Below, one piece after another: positions 1 through 9,481 of a DNA stretch of 64,000 nucleotides (positions are counted from its first letter, which is position 1; each line of letters begins with the position of its first letter). Source of the DNA: an uncultured Rikenellaceae bacterium (GTDB lineage: Bacteria > Bacteroidota > Bacteroidia > Bacteroidales > Rikenellaceae); assembly GCA_947038405.1 (NCBI GenBank), contig CAMQVY010000005.1, positions 33,142-97,141 of the forward strand. Reading direction: 5' to 3'. The translations under genes and the position numbers were made by a program. The notes beneath the pieces are model-generated. The model was not told the origin of the DNA. It saw only the letters and a program-made list of their open reading frames with translations, and searched no databases.

Positions 1-1299
1 ATCAAACTTAAAAAGGATCTCAAATCTCCAATCATATGTTTATATGGACCTCCGGGAGTTGGTAAAACATCTCTTGGTAAATCAGTTGCTGAGGCTTTGA
101 AACGTAAGTTTGGTCGTATTGCACTTGGTGGTCTGCACGATGAGTCTGAAATTAGAGGGCACAGAAAAACGTACATAGGGGCTATGCCTGGACGTATTAT
201 CCAAACTATTAAACGTTGTGGATCTTCAAATCCAGTGATTATACTTGATGAGATTGATAAGGTTACTACTAGTAATCATGGAGATCCATCGTCAGCACTA
301 CTTGAGGTGTTGGATCCAGAGCAAAATACAACGTTCCATGATAACTACCTTGATGCAGAGTTCGATTTAAGTCAGGTATTATTTATAGCTACGGCGAATA
401 ATATCGCAAATATTCCAGCAGCACTGAGAGATCGTATGGAGATGATTAACATTGCGGGATATACTGTCGAGGAGAAGTGTGAGATTGGAATGAAGCATCT
501 ATTGTCGAAACAGATTGAAGCGCATGGATTAAACTCTAAGCAGCTAAAAATATCTGACAAGGTTATGGTAAAAATAATTACTGAATACACTAGAGAGTCT
601 GGAGTTAGAACACTCGACAAGAGAGTTGCTAAATTGGCACGTCATAGAGCTAAGAATGTTGGATTTGAAGAGGAGTACACTCCGAAGATCACTAATGAAG
701 ATGTGGAGCGAATCTTAGGGATGCCTAAATATCAGAGAGATATGTATGAGGTTTCCGATATGGTTGGTATAGTTACAGGGCTTGCTTGGACTGAAGTTGG
801 TGGAGATATATTATATATTGAATCAATATTAAGCCCTGGTAAAGGTCGCCTAAACTTAACGGGTAATCTTGGTGATGTAATGAAGGAGTCCGCTGCGATT
901 GCTTTTGAGTGGGTTAAATCCAAGCATAAAGAGTATGGAATTGATATTGAGAAGTTTGAAAAAATGGATCTTAATATTCATGTTCCTGAGGGTGCTATTC
1001 CAAAGGATGGTCCTAGTGCTGGTATCACGATGGTTACATCTATCGTTTCAACATTTACTGGACGCAAGATTAAAAATCGTCTAGCAATGACAGGTGAAAC
1101 AACTCTAAGGGGTAGGGTGATGCCTGTTGGTGGAATTAAGGAGAAGATTTTAGCTGCAAAACGCGCTGGAATTACTGATCTTATTTTGTGTAAAGATAAT
1201 GAAAAAGATATTATGGAGATTCAAGCTAAGTACCTTACAGGATTGACTTTCCATTATGTCAAAACTAACGATGATGTACTTAAAATAGCGCTTGAATAG
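1..1299 (+). CDS. lon: Lon protease, C-terminal part (cut by window edge)
   Basis: ATP-dependent serine protease of the cytoplasm that unfolds and degrades damaged and regulatory proteins. The reading frame is open from base 1, so the N-terminal substrate-binding domain lies outside the window. What is here starts just before the AAA+ Walker A motif (GPPGVGKT, about nt 46-69), followed by Walker B (ILDEIDK, about nt 244-264), the sensor and lid region, and the S16 protease domain. The catalytic serine is in DGPSAG (codon near 1015) and the catalytic lysine in GGIKEK (codon near 1138), so the Ser-Lys dyad is intact. The gene ends with TAG. A hairpin that belongs to a dispersed intergenic family starts 9 nt after the stop. 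Partial only because of the window boundary. Confidence 0.97.
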   Translation: MKLKKDLKSPIICLYGPPGVGKTSLGKSVAEALKRKFGRIALGGLHDESEIRGHRKTYIGAMPGRIIQTIKRCGSSNPVIILDEIDKVTTSNHGDPSSALLEVLDPEQNTTFHDNYLDAEFDLSQVLFIATANNIANIPAALRDRMEMINIAGYTVEEKCEIGMKHLLSKQIEAHGLNSKQLKISDKVMVKIITEYTRESGVRTLDKRVAKLARHRAKNVGFEEEYTPKITNEDVERILGMPKYQRDMYEVSDMVGIVTGLAWTEVGGDILYIESILSPGKGRLNLTGNLGDVMKESAAIAFEWVKSKHKEYGIDIEKFEKMDLNIHVPEGAIPKDGPSAGITMVTSIVSTFTGRKIKNRLAMTGETTLRGRVMPVGGIKEKILAAKRAGITDLILCKDNEKDIMEIQAKYLTGLTFHYVKTNDDVLKIALE

Positions 1300-1308
1300 A
1301 ATTAAATT

Positions 1309-1348
1309 GTTTCCTGCGATCACGTTTTGCATAATGATTGCAGGAAAC
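1309..1348 (+). repeat. Hairpin after lon, member of the dispersed GTTC-CTGCG intergenic family
   Basis: Arms 1309-1322 and 1335-1348 pair over 14 bp with one G-U pair. No T-run follows, so it is a poor intrinsic terminator. Its first 16 nt (GTTTCCTGCGATCACG) match 14 of 16 positions of the reverse complement of the tandem repeat unit near 26.1-26.4 kb. It begins 9 nt after the lon stop, in sense orientation. It could still act as a 3'-end stabiliser or terminator. Confidence 0.6.
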
Positions 1349-1374
1349 TATTAATAAATTAAAATCTAAATACA

Positions 1375-2559
1375 ATGAATAAAGAGATTTCGCAAAATAT
1401 ACACTATATAGGTGTCAACGATAGAACGACTCATAGGTTTGAACAGCTATGGCCATTGCCACACGGAGTATCGTACAACTCATACCTTATAGTTGATGAA
1501 AAAACAGTATTAATTGATACACTTGATACCAAGTATATAGATGTTTTTATCGATAAAATTAAGCAGACTATTGGTGATAGAGATCTAGACTATATTGTTG
1601 TAAACCATATGGAGCCAGATCATTCATCATCAATATCTATTCTAAAGGAGATATATCCAAAGGTACAGATTGTTGGTAATGCAAAGACAATATCAATGAT
1701 TGAGGGGTATCATGCAAGTTTCGAAGACTCGATCATTGTTAAAGATGGAGAGTCTTTATCTATTGGTGAGCGTGAATTATTCTTTTACTTGACACCAATG
1801 CTACATTGGCCTGAAACGATGGTCACATATGATGCTAAATCATCAACACTATTTACTGGAGATGCTTTTGGTTGCTATGGTGCGTTGAATGGAGGGGTTG
1901 TTGATTCAAGTATGAATACCGATATATATAGAGAAGAGATGATTCGATACTACTCTAATATTGTTGGAAAATATGGTGCTGCTGTTCAAAAGGCATTAAC
2001 AAAATTAAGTGCTCTAAAAATAGAGACAGTTTGTTCTACGCATGGACCTATTTGGAGAGAGCAGAAAGATGATGTTATTGCTCTTTACGATAAGTTGAGC
2101 AGATATGATACAGACAAAGGTCTTGTGATTGCTTATGGTAGTATGTATGGAAATACAGCTCAAATGGCGGAGTCAATTGCGGCTGGAGCGTCAGATGCTG
2201 GGGTGAAAGATATTGTGATTCATAATGTGACAACATCACATGCTTCATACATATTAAAAGATATATTTAAGTATAATGGAGTTGTTATTGGCAGTCCAAC
2301 TTATTCAAATGACTTATTTCCTGACGTTGCTAGTCTGTTGAAAAAAATAGAGACTAGATCTATTAAGAATAGGGTATTTGGATGTTTCGGCTCTTACTCA
2401 TGGGCTAGTAATGCCAAGAGTATACTGGCTCAATTTCCAGAGAAAATGAAATGGACTATGCCAGTTGAACCTATTGAAATGAAGCAGGGATTTTCTAATG
2501 AGTGGGATAGTGTTGGCTACGATATGGGACAAAAATTAGCTCACTATATCAAAGAGTAG
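1375..2559 (+). CDS. fprA: Flavodiiron protein (A-type flavoprotein)
   Basis: Soluble oxygen and/or nitric-oxide reductase of anaerobes, receiving electrons from rubredoxin or a similar donor. Residues 1-250 form the metallo-beta-lactamase-like diiron domain. The iron-ligand signature HMEPDH lies at residues 78-83 (H78, E80, D82, H83), with further ligands likely in the MLHWPE, FTGDAFG and STHGP segments. Residues from about 253 form a flavodoxin domain beginning IAYGSMYGNTAQMAE, which binds FMN. The length of 394 aa fits the two-domain class without an extra rubredoxin domain. It follows lon by 75 nt and is closed by a strong terminator. It probably protects this organism against oxygen, alongside cytochrome bd further along the window. 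Whether it prefers O2 or NO cannot be read from sequence. Confidence 0.93.
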   Translation: MNKEISQNIHYIGVNDRTTHRFEQLWPLPHGVSYNSYLIVDEKTVLIDTLDTKYIDVFIDKIKQTIGDRDLDYIVVNHMEPDHSSSISILKEIYPKVQIVGNAKTISMIEGYHASFEDSIIVKDGESLSIGERELFFYLTPMLHWPETMVTYDAKSSTLFTGDAFGCYGALNGGVVDSSMNTDIYREEMIRYYSNIVGKYGAAVQKALTKLSALKIETVCSTHGPIWREQKDDVIALYDKLSRYDTDKGLVIAYGSMYGNTAQMAESIAAGASDAGVKDIVIHNVTTSHASYILKDIFKYNGVVIGSPTYSNDLFPDVASLLKKIETRSIKNRVFGCFGSYSWASNAKSILAQFPEKMKWTMPVEPIEMKQGFSNEWDSVGYDMGQKLAHYIKE

Positions 2560-2586
2560 TACTTTGTTTTGAGGTGTATATTATAA

Positions 2587-2630
2587 AAATAGCGATACTA
2601 AACTTAAATGGTTTAGTATCGCTATTTTTT
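2587..2630 (+). terminator. Intrinsic terminator of fprA
   Basis: A perfect 17-bp stem (2587-2603 with 2611-2627), a 7-nt loop and a T-run. A-rich sequence on the other side means it could also serve the opposing dapA transcript, which ends at 2698 on the minus strand. Confidence 0.9.
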
Positions 2631-2697
2631 ATGTAATTAACTGATCTTAACACAATAACCACTTCTGGTCTGCACTGTCTTATTTCAGATAATAAAT

Positions 2698-3576
2698 CTA
2701 TTTTAGACTAATTAATTTTGTTAGTTTTTCTGTAAGCTCATCAGTTGCGCTAACTAATGGCAAGCGCAGTGTGTTAGACATCATTCCCCCGATAGCTAGT
2801 GCTGCCTTTATGCCAGTAGGGTTACCTTCGGCAAAAAGAGCTTCAATAATCTCGGTCAGACTATTGTTAATAGACTCTTGTTCAGAACTAGATTCCGAAG
2901 TGAATATTTTAGAAAATTTATCTGGATATAGATTTCCCACAACAGATATAACTCCATCACCACCTATTTTTTTAAGTTCTAGCGCAAGGCTATCATCTCC
3001 AGAGATCACTTTAAAGTCACTATTTGGACGCCATTTCAAAAGGTTTGCCATATTAACAATAGTGCCAGAAGCCTCTTTAACTCCTATAATGTTATCAAAG
3101 TCGGTAGCTAACTTCAATGTTGTATCTACACTCATTGAAACCCCTGTACGAGATGGAACATTATATAGTATTATAGGCACAGGAGATGCATTTGCAATAG
3201 CCTTATAGTGCTCATAGATACCTATTTGTGATGGCTTATTGTAGTATGGAACAACACTTAGAATTGCATCTATACCAGTAAAATCAGTTTTCTGAATCTC
3301 GTCTACAATATTTCTTGTACAGTTTCCACCAATACCAATAACTATAGGTAAAGATCTGTTTTTACTATTTACATCAATTATAAATGTTATAATCTCCTTC
3401 TTCTCTTCGTATGTAAGTGTTGGAGTCTCAGCTGTTGTGCCAAGAGCAACAAGATAGTCAACCCCTCCATCTGAAACGTGATTAATTAACTTTGCTAAGG
3501 CATCATAGTCAACCTCTCCAGATATTGTAAAAGGTGTCACTAAAGCAATACCTACACCACTAATGTTATTTTTCAT
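2698..3576 (-). CDS. dapA: 4-hydroxy-tetrahydrodipicolinate synthase
   Basis: Condenses pyruvate with aspartate semialdehyde, the first committed step of lysine and diaminopimelate (peptidoglycan) synthesis. It is a TIM-barrel aldolase of 292 aa, the usual length. Visible signatures are GTTAETPTL near residue 46 (pyruvate-binding TT pair), LYNVPSRTG with the catalytic tyrosine near residue 138, and the Schiff-base lysine in IGVKEASG near residue 166. A near-consensus -7 sequence (TATCTTTA on the minus strand, 3597-3604) sits about 20 nt upstream of the start, so it may have its own promoter after ligA. NanA and other members of the family are alternatives, but the motif set favours DapA. Confidence 0.93.
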   Translation of the reverse strand: MKNNISGVGIALVTPFTISGEVDYDALAKLINHVSDGGVDYLVALGTTAETPTLTYEEKKEIITFIIDVNSKNRSLPIVIGIGGNCTRNIVDEIQKTDFTGIDAILSVVPYYNKPSQIGIYEHYKAIANASPVPIILYNVPSRTGVSMSVDTTLKLATDFDNIIGVKEASGTIVNMANLLKWRPNSDFKVISGDDSLALELKKIGGDGVISVVGNLYPDKFSKIFTSESSSEQESINNSLTEIIEALFAEGNPTGIKAALAIGGMMSNTLRLPLVSATDELTEKLTKLISLK

Positions 3577-3613
3577 ACAATTTGTTTATTTTAGTGTAAA
3601 GATAATATTTTTT

Positions 3614-5677
3614 CTAAAATAAACTACCTTGTGTTATATTATTTACATTTTCGATCTCTATCGTATTAACTTTAACATCAACTGAGGGTGAAACCATATT
3701 AATAAACTCATTTTCAGAGATAATTTTAATATTTAGTTTAGTCGCCTTTGTTAACTTTGCAGGACCAATTTTTGTTCCTGCAATGAGATAGTTTGTATTT
3801 GATGAGACTGAAGATAGAATTTTACCACCGTGTTGCTCTATTATGGCTTTGAGTTCATCTCTACTGTGTAGGATAAATGATCCTGAAATAACGAAACTTT
3901 TGCCAGATAGATTGTCTGAAACTAACTCTACACTCTCTGCGCTCATTTGCAAATTTGCAGCACTTAGACGTCTAATTATATCCAAATTATTTTCATCTTT
4001 GAAGTAATCTTGAATACTCTCTGCTATTTTACTCCCTACTTCGTCAGCCTCTATAAGTTGCTCTACGCTTGCAGACATTATTGCATCTAATGTTTTAAAG
4101 TGTGATGCAATATACTTTGCAGTTGTCTCGCCAACAAATCTTATTCCAAGTGCAAAAAGTACTCTTGAAAATGGAATATTACGAGAATTAGCTACCCCTT
4201 TTACTATATTATCAGCAGATTTTGTGCCTAATCTTGGTAGTGACTCTAGTTGGTCATGGCGTAAACTGTATAGGTCTGCAATATTATTAACCAGACCATT
4301 GTTATGAAGTAGTACGATAGTTTCTCCGCCTAAACCATCTATATTCATCCCTTTACGAGCGACAAAATGTTCAATGCGTCCTAAAATTTGAGGAGCACAA
4401 CCTCCTTGATTGGGACAGTATGATTTAGCTTCGCCTTCAAATCTTACTAATGGTGTTCCGCACTCTGGGCAGCTAAATATATACTCAAAGACTTCACTCT
4501 CAGAACTTCGCATTGATAGCTCAACCTCTGTTATTTTGGGTATTATCTCTCCGCCTTTCTCAACGTAGACCATGTCTCCAACTCGAATATCAAGAAGAGT
4601 TATCTGGTCTGAGTTATGAAGAGAGGCTCTTTTTACAGTAGTTCCTGCTAATTGTACTGGTTCTAGATTTGCAACTGGAGTTATAGCTCCTGTTCTACCT
4701 ACCTGGAAATCAACTGAGATTAATTTAGTTAGTGCTTGTTCAGCTTTGAATTTATATGCAACAGACCATTTAGGTGCTTTTGCTGTCGTTCCTAACTGCT
4801 TTTGAATGTCGTATCTATTTACCTTTACAACAACACCATCTGTTGCATACGGTAACTCTACACGCAGTTTGTCAATTGACTCAACATAACTCCAAATGTC
4901 ATTAATATTTGAACAACGTTTAACGTGTTCAGAGACTTTGAACCCCCACTTCTTCAGTTGTTGGATATTGTCGTAGTGGTTTTTATATGGTAGATTTTCG
5001 CCGAGTAGATTGTATATATAACAATCCAAATTACGCTTAGCTACAACAGATGAGTTTTGTAATTTAAGTGTTCCTGCCGCTGCATTTCGAGGATTTGCAA
5101 ATGGTTGTTCGTCATTTAATTCACGATCAGCATTGAGTCTGTCAAATGAACTGTAAGGTAGTAGGATTTCTCCTCTCACCTCAAAATAATCGGGATACCC
5201 ACTTCCATGTAGCTCTAGTGGTACACTATTTATTGTCCGCACATTTTCAGTAACGTCATCTCCTGAAGTACCATCTCCTCGAGTAACAGCCTTTAGTAAC
5301 TTCCCGTCTTCATATATGATACAGATTGCTGTTCCATCGAATTTAAGTTCACACACATATTCTACTGAACTCTCTAGCTCCTCCTCGACTTTACGACAAA
5401 AATCACTTAGTTCATCTTGAGAGTATGTGTTTGATAATGATAACATTGGATAGCGATGTTTCACACTCTCAAATCCATTTGATTGATCACTACCAACTCT
5501 TTTTGTTGGAGAGTTTATATCATCAAATTGAGGGTAACTACTCTCCATATCCTGAAGCTCTCTCAACAGTACATCAAAATCAAAATCACTTATGACGGGA
5601 TAATTTTCAACATAATACCTGTAATTATGACTATTAATCTCTTTTCGTAACGCTTCAATCTTACTCTTTATATCCAT
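3614..5677 (-). CDS. ligA: NAD-dependent DNA ligase LigA
   Basis: Seals nicks in duplex DNA during replication and repair, using NAD+. Domains in order: Ia domain with DFDFDVLLREL (about residues 31-41); adenylation domain with the AMP-accepting lysine K112 in the LKFDGTA motif; OB fold; a Cys4 zinc finger (CPECG...CPNQGGC, near residues 407-430); helix-hairpin-helix repeats (LESLPRLGTKSADNI and similar); and a C-terminal BRCT domain starting near GKSFVISGSF. At 687 aa it is full length for bacterial LigA. It lies downstream of clpX on the same strand, but a strong hairpin separates them, so it is probably transcribed at least partly on its own. Confidence 0.97.
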   Translation of the reverse strand: MDIKSKIEALRKEINSHNYRYYVENYPVISDFDFDVLLRELQDMESSYPQFDDINSPTKRVGSDQSNGFESVKHRYPMLSLSNTYSQDELSDFCRKVEEELESSVEYVCELKFDGTAICIIYEDGKLLKAVTRGDGTSGDDVTENVRTINSVPLELHGSGYPDYFEVRGEILLPYSSFDRLNADRELNDEQPFANPRNAAAGTLKLQNSSVVAKRNLDCYIYNLLGENLPYKNHYDNIQQLKKWGFKVSEHVKRCSNINDIWSYVESIDKLRVELPYATDGVVVKVNRYDIQKQLGTTAKAPKWSVAYKFKAEQALTKLISVDFQVGRTGAITPVANLEPVQLAGTTVKRASLHNSDQITLLDIRVGDMVYVEKGGEIIPKITEVELSMRSSESEVFEYIFSCPECGTPLVRFEGEAKSYCPNQGGCAPQILGRIEHFVARKGMNIDGLGGETIVLLHNNGLVNNIADLYSLRHDQLESLPRLGTKSADNIVKGVANSRNIPFSRVLFALGIRFVGETTAKYIASHFKTLDAIMSASVEQLIEADEVGSKIAESIQDYFKDENNLDIIRRLSAANLQMSAESVELVSDNLSGKSFVISGSFILHSRDELKAIIEQHGGKILSSVSSNTNYLIAGTKIGPAKLTKATKLNIKIISENEFINMVSPSVDVKVNTIEIENVNNITQGSLF

Positions 5678-5705
5678 AATTTATTTATTTTGATAGAAAT
5701 ATAAT

Positions 5706-5761
5706 AGAAAACGAAGTTTTCAGAAAAGTTTTATCAAATTTTCCTGAAAACTTCGTTTTCT
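5706..5761 (-). terminator. Terminator-like hairpin between clpX and ligA
   Basis: A perfect 18-bp inverted repeat (5706-5723 with 5744-5761) enclosing a 20-nt loop, 32 nt after the clpX stop. The distal arm on the minus strand ends in a T-rich stretch (TTTTCT). It would end or attenuate the tig/clpPX transcript ahead of ligA. Confidence 0.75.
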
Positions 5762-5792
5762 GCCATGAGTCTATAACGAAAATATTTTCTCC

Positions 5793-7055
5793 TTATTTTG
5801 CAGATTGAGCTAACTTAGCTTTGTCAATCTTCTCTTTAGCGTATTCAATTGTAACCTCAAAGTCTCCAACACTATCTTTTGATGGTAACTCAAACATTAT
5901 ATCAATCATAATTGACTCACAAATAGAGCGTAAACCCCTAGCGCCTAGCTTATACTCCATAGCCTTATCAACAATATAATCTAAAACCTCATCATTGAAT
6001 TTAAGTTCGATACCATCAAATTCAAATAGTTTATGATATTGCTTTATAATTGCATTCTTTGGCTCAGTAAGAATCGAACGTAAAGCATCTCTATTCAGTG
6101 GCTCAAGGTATGTTAAAACTGGCAGTCGACCAATTAACTCTGGAATTAAACCAAAAGATTTTAAATCTTGAGGTAAAATATACTGCATAATATTATCAGT
6201 ATCAATACGATGCTTATTAAGTTGACCATAACCTACAGCATGTGTATTCATCCTTTGTGTAATCTTCTTCTGAACTCCATCAAATGCACCTCCGCATATA
6301 AATAGTATATTCGCAGTATTCACTTGAACAAATTTTTGATCTGGATGTTTACGACCACCTTCGGGAGCAACATTTACAACAGTTCCCTCTAAGATTTTCA
6401 AAAGAGCTTGTTGAACTCCCTCTCCTGAAACATCTTTAGTAATTGATGGATTATCTCCTTTTCTAGCTATTTTGTCAATTTCGTCGATGAAGATAATTCC
6501 TCGCTCTGCTAATGCAACATCATAGTTTGCTACCTGAAGTAGTCTCGATAAGATACCTTCAACATCCTCTCCAACATAACCAGCTTGAGTTAAAACTGTT
6601 GCATCTACAATCGTAAATGGAACGTGTAGTAACTTAGCGATAGTACGAGCAAGAAGAGTTTTACCTGTTCCAGTCTCGCCAACCATTATGATATTAGACT
6701 TGTCAATCTCAATTTTGTTATTATCCTCTTCGCTGTGCATCAAACGTTTGTAGTGATTGTATACAGCTACAGACATATATTTCTTCGCAGAGTCTTGACC
6801 GATAACATATTGATCTAAGAAGTCTTTAATCTCTTTGGGTTTTAATAACTCTCCAATTTTAATCTTCTTAGGTCTATTGCTCTTCTTCTTAATAATTTCA
6901 GACTCTAGTAATACATGATATCCTCTATCAATACATTTATCACATATACATATTTCAGGTGAAAGACCTGAAAATGTCATTTTAGCGTCATAGCGAGGTG
7001 ATCCGCAAAATGAACAGTTATCACCATCAACATTGTTACTCCTCTTCTTAGCCAT
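5793..7055 (-). CDS. clpX: ATP-dependent Clp protease ATP-binding subunit ClpX
   Basis: AAA+ unfoldase hexamer that recognises tagged proteins and threads them into ClpP. The N-terminal zinc-binding domain has the Cys4 pattern CSFCG...CICDKC within residues 14-40. The Walker A motif GETGTGKT follows near residue 127, Walker B is [10 protein letters not shown], and the pore loop region is GYVGED. The length of 420 aa is typical. The start codon overlaps the clpP stop (TAATG on the minus strand), so translation of the two subunits is probably coupled. Confidence 0.97.
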   Translation of the reverse strand: MAKKRSNNVDGDNCSFCGSPRYDAKMTFSGLSPEICICDKCIDRGYHVLLESEIIKKKSNRPKKIKIGELLKPKEIKDFLDQYVIGQDSAKKYMSVAVYNHYKRLMHSEEDNNKIEIDKSNIIMVGETGTGKTLLARTIAKLLHVPFTIVDATVLTQAGYVGEDVEGILSRLLQVANYDVALAERGIIFIDEIDKIARKGDNPSITKDVSGEGVQQALLKILEGTVVNVAPEGGRKHPDQKFVQVNTANILFICGGAFDGVQKKITQRMNTHAVGYGQLNKHRIDTDNIMQYILPQDLKSFGLIPELIGRLPVLTYLEPLNRDALRSILTEPKNAIIKQYHKLFEFDGIELKFNDEVLDYIVDKAMEYKLGARGLRSICESIMIDIMFELPSKDSVGDFEVTIEYAKEKIDKAKLAQSAK

Positions 7056-7729
7056 TATTTATCTCTTTTTTTCAATACATCGTCAATTAACCCATATTCA
7101 ACAGCCTCTTGTGCCTTCATCCAGTAATCTCTATCTGCATCTTTTTCGATTTTCTTATAAGATGCTCCACTATGAAGAGATATAATATCATAAAGTTCCT
7201 TTTTCAACTGCATGATCTGCTTTGCAGTGATCTCAATGTCAGATGCTTGACCTTGAGCTCCACCCAATGGTTGGTGAATCATAACACGAGAGTGGGGTAG
7301 TGCTAAACGTTTTCCCTTCTCTCCTGCTGTCAGTAATACTGCTGCCATGCTTGCTGCCATTCCTGTACAAATAGTTGAAACATCAGAGTCAATTAGTTGC
7401 ATAGTATCATATATTCCTAAGCCAGCACTTACAGAACCACCTCCAGAATTAATATAGATTTGAATATCTTTTTTAGGATCTACGGATTCAAGAAATAATA
7501 GTTGTGCTTGAATTATATTCGCAGCATCGTCGTATATAGGTACGCCTAAGAATATAATTCTGTCCATCATCAATCTCGAAAATACATCCATTGTCGCAAC
7601 ATTTAGTTGACGCTCTTCGATGATTGTTGGAGATATATATGATGTGCTAATAGATTGGAAATCATGTAGTTTAAGGCTACTAATACCTAGATGTCCTTTT
7701 GCATATTTTTCAAATTCGCTCATTTTCAT
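7055..7729 (-). CDS. clpP: ATP-dependent Clp protease proteolytic subunit ClpP
   Basis: Serine peptidase that forms the double-heptamer chamber of the ClpXP protease. The catalytic triad is visible as S127 (MAASMAA), H152 (MIHQPLGG) and D201 (DADRDYW); the spacings of 25 and 49 residues equal those of the E. coli enzyme. The protein is 224 aa with an N-terminal extension of about 25-30 residues over the mature core, which may be a propeptide. It overlaps clpX by one base and follows tig across a 208-nt gap holding a long hairpin. Confidence 0.97.
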   Translation of the reverse strand: MKMSEFEKYAKGHLGISSLKLHDFQSISTSYISPTIIEERQLNVATMDVFSRLMMDRIIFLGVPIYDDAANIIQAQLLFLESVDPKKDIQIYINSGGGSVSAGLGIYDTMQLIDSDVSTICTGMAASMAAVLLTAGEKGKRLALPHSRVMIHQPLGGAQGQASDIEITAKQIMQLKKELYDIISLHSGASYKKIEKDADRDYWMKAQEAVEYGLIDDVLKKRDK

Positions 7730-7746
7730 ATCAAATGTTTATCCTA

Positions 7747-7795
7747 AAACTCCACGATAGGAGCTATGTCTAAATATAGTTCTATCGTGGAGTTT
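7747..7795 (-). terminator. Long hairpin between tig and clpP
   Basis: Arms 7747-7760 and 7782-7795 pair perfectly over 14 bp, and the pairing can extend inward by about 6 bp with a bulge. It lies just 18 nt upstream of the clpP start. It may terminate most tig transcripts, or lie in the clpP leader as an attenuator or RNA-stability element. The sequence cannot decide between these. Confidence 0.55.
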
Positions 7796-7872
7796 AAAGA
7801 GTCTAAAACTATTTAAATTATTTATATGTCTCCTCTACTATTGTAGTTTGCTATGCGCAGATAACAACCTTT

Positions 7873-7906
7873 TTGAGGTGGTGCTGTGAGCTTGCATGGA
7901 GACACA
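7873..7906 (-). repeat. Degenerate member of the dispersed intergenic family after tig
   Basis: Read on the minus strand the segment begins TGTCTCCATGCAAGCTCAC, which aligns with the element after prs (TGTTCCCTGCAACCACAC) and with the one after cydB (TGTCTCCTCGCTCATGCAC). It lies about 30 nt after the tig stop in sense orientation. A second fragment (GTTATCTGCGCATAGC, minus strand) follows at 7850-7866. The similarity is by eye and weaker than at other copies. Confidence 0.35.
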
Positions 7907-7937
7907 AAATTATTAAAACAGTTTTTGAGATTTATAT

Positions 7938-9272
7938 TTACTGTTTATTTAACTCGTCAACTATTTTTCCGAAATCTTCAACAGAAACAGTTTTATCTTC
8001 AGTTGTAAACATTGGAATCACTGCGTCAATTACTTTACGCTCATATAGTTTCTCATAAATTTTGTTAGCCTCTTCTTTGTTAGAAAGAACCTGCTCTGCA
8101 TATTGAGTTAACATTGCGTCCTCAAGAGAAGCCATTCCGTATTGAGCAAATTGCATTAGTGTTAATGCTTTAGCCTCCTCAAGAACGTCATCTTTAGTAA
8201 CCTCAATATTTAACTCTTTAACATAGTGCTTTTGGATAAGATTCCAACGCATCATATTAAGGAATGGAGTGAAATCTTTTTCAATCTCTTCCATTGTGAA
8301 TTTACCTTCGTTGATTGTGAACAACCACTTCTTCAAAAATGCCTCTGGCATAACCAATGCAGCTTTGTCAAGAATCATCTTCTTAACATCAATTGAAAAT
8401 AGTTGATTTGTTTCACGACCTAGTTCAGCTCCGATTTGTCCCTTAATGTACTCCTCAAGACCCTTCTCATCTGTAATATTTCCCTCTGGGAAAGCCATTT
8501 TGAAGAACTCCTCGTTTAATTCAGGGTTAGCAAATTTACGAATATTAGTAATTGTAAGTTTGAAATTAGGGTTAATTCCCTCTAACTCTTCTGCTTTAAC
8601 TTGAAGAATAGATGCACGCTGCTCAGTTGTTTTGTAAAGCTCCTCGATGTTAACTTCCATCTCATCACCAATTTTCTTGCCAATGAATGGTTTTCTATCC
8701 TCTTCGCTCATTGAGATTAGACCAACATATGCGTCAGTAACATTAATCTCTGTATTGTCTAAAGTAACAGTTAATGCTTCGTCTAACTCAACAACAGGAA
8801 CATCTACCAATTTACCAAATTTACGTAGGTAGTTCTCGCGGTAGCTAGAAGACATCTCTTCGTTTATCTCAATATTATTTTTTACAACAACATCTTTGTC
8901 TGTAAAATCGATTTTAACCTCAGGTGATGCTGCAAATTCAAATATGAATTCGTGCTCTGTATTGTTATCAAAATCAAGAGCTACTTGATCTGTGCTAGGG
9001 ATAACATCTCCAATAAAGTTGATTCCTTCGCTTTCGATATACTCAAAACATGCTTTTGAAGCTGCTCTGTAAGCCTCTTCTGCAACTGCTCCTTTTTTGT
9101 ACATCTTGCTAACAACACCCATTGGAACCATACCTGGACGGAATCCTGGTACGTTTGCTTTGCGCTTGTACTCACGAAGAGCTTTTTCTACTGCTTCGTT
9201 ATAATCAACTTCACTAATTGTGACTTTCAATAAAGATGTTAAATCTTCACGATTTTCTCTTACAATATTCAT
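7938..9272 (-). CDS. tig: Trigger factor
   Basis: Ribosome-associated chaperone that binds nascent chains at the exit tunnel. The N-terminal ribosome-binding signature GFRPGMVP is at about residues 41-48. The middle region fits the degenerate FKBP-like domain seen in Bacteroidetes trigger factors, and the long, charged, helical C-terminal part corresponds to the chaperone arms. The length of 444 aa is normal. It stands first in the tig-clpP-clpX order on the minus strand, an arrangement conserved in many bacteria. A well-spaced Bacteroidetes promoter lies at 9322-9352. Confidence 0.93.
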   Translation of the reverse strand: MNIVRENREDLTSLLKVTISEVDYNEAVEKALREYKRKANVPGFRPGMVPMGVVSKMYKKGAVAEEAYRAASKACFEYIESEGINFIGDVIPSTDQVALDFDNNTEHEFIFEFAASPEVKIDFTDKDVVVKNNIEINEEMSSSYRENYLRKFGKLVDVPVVELDEALTVTLDNTEINVTDAYVGLISMSEEDRKPFIGKKIGDEMEVNIEELYKTTEQRASILQVKAEELEGINPNFKLTITNIRKFANPELNEEFFKMAFPEGNITDEKGLEEYIKGQIGAELGRETNQLFSIDVKKMILDKAALVMPEAFLKKWLFTINEGKFTMEEIEKDFTPFLNMMRWNLIQKHYVKELNIEVTKDDVLEEAKALTLMQFAQYGMASLEDAMLTQYAEQVLSNKEEANKIYEKLYERKVIDAVIPMFTTEDKTVSVEDFGKIVDELNKQ

Positions 9273-9321
9273 ATTATTTTGCTTAATAAATTTTAATCTT
9301 TTAAATCTAAAATAGATACTA

Positions 9322-9352
9322 CAAATGTAGTTATTTTATATGAGACCTCAAA
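9322..9352 (-). promoter_or_regulatory. Promoter of tig
   Basis: On the minus strand the -7 box TACATTTG (9329-9322) lies 19 bp from a TTTG -33 box (9352-9349), matching the Bacteroidetes TTTG-19-TAnnTTTG consensus. The predicted transcription start is about 40-45 nt upstream of the tig start codon. Confidence 0.65.
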
Positions 9353-9379
9353 ATAAATTTTGGTAATTGAGGCTCTAGC

Positions 9380-9419
9380 AAAATAAGTGAAAAAAACGTA
9401 AGTTTTCTTCACTTATTTT
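9380..9419 (-). terminator. Terminator of prs
   Basis: A 12-bp stem (9380-9391 with 9408-9419), extendable by four A-T pairs after one mismatch. It is located after the prs stop and before the tig promoter. Confidence 0.7.
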
Positions 9420-9426
9420 ATTGATT

Positions 9427-9471
9427 TGCCCTCCCACTATACACGAGCTATGCTGTGTGGTTGCAGGGAAC
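9427..9471 (-). repeat. Dispersed intergenic element after prs
   Basis: On the minus strand it begins GTTCCCTGCAACCACACAGC and ends in GGAGGGCA, collinear with the unit of the 26.1-kb tandem array (GTTCTCTGCGATCACGCAGC ... AGGGCAGTT). It begins 10 nt after the prs stop in sense orientation. Confidence 0.6.
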
Positions 9472-9481
9472 ATATAGTTAT

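Noticed and set aside
1..1299. Truncated lon pseudogene
   Set aside because: The frame is open from base 1 and all C-terminal catalytic motifs are intact; the missing part is outside the window.
2771..3208. 145-codon open frame on the plus strand
   Set aside because: Antisense shadow of dapA without recognisable features.
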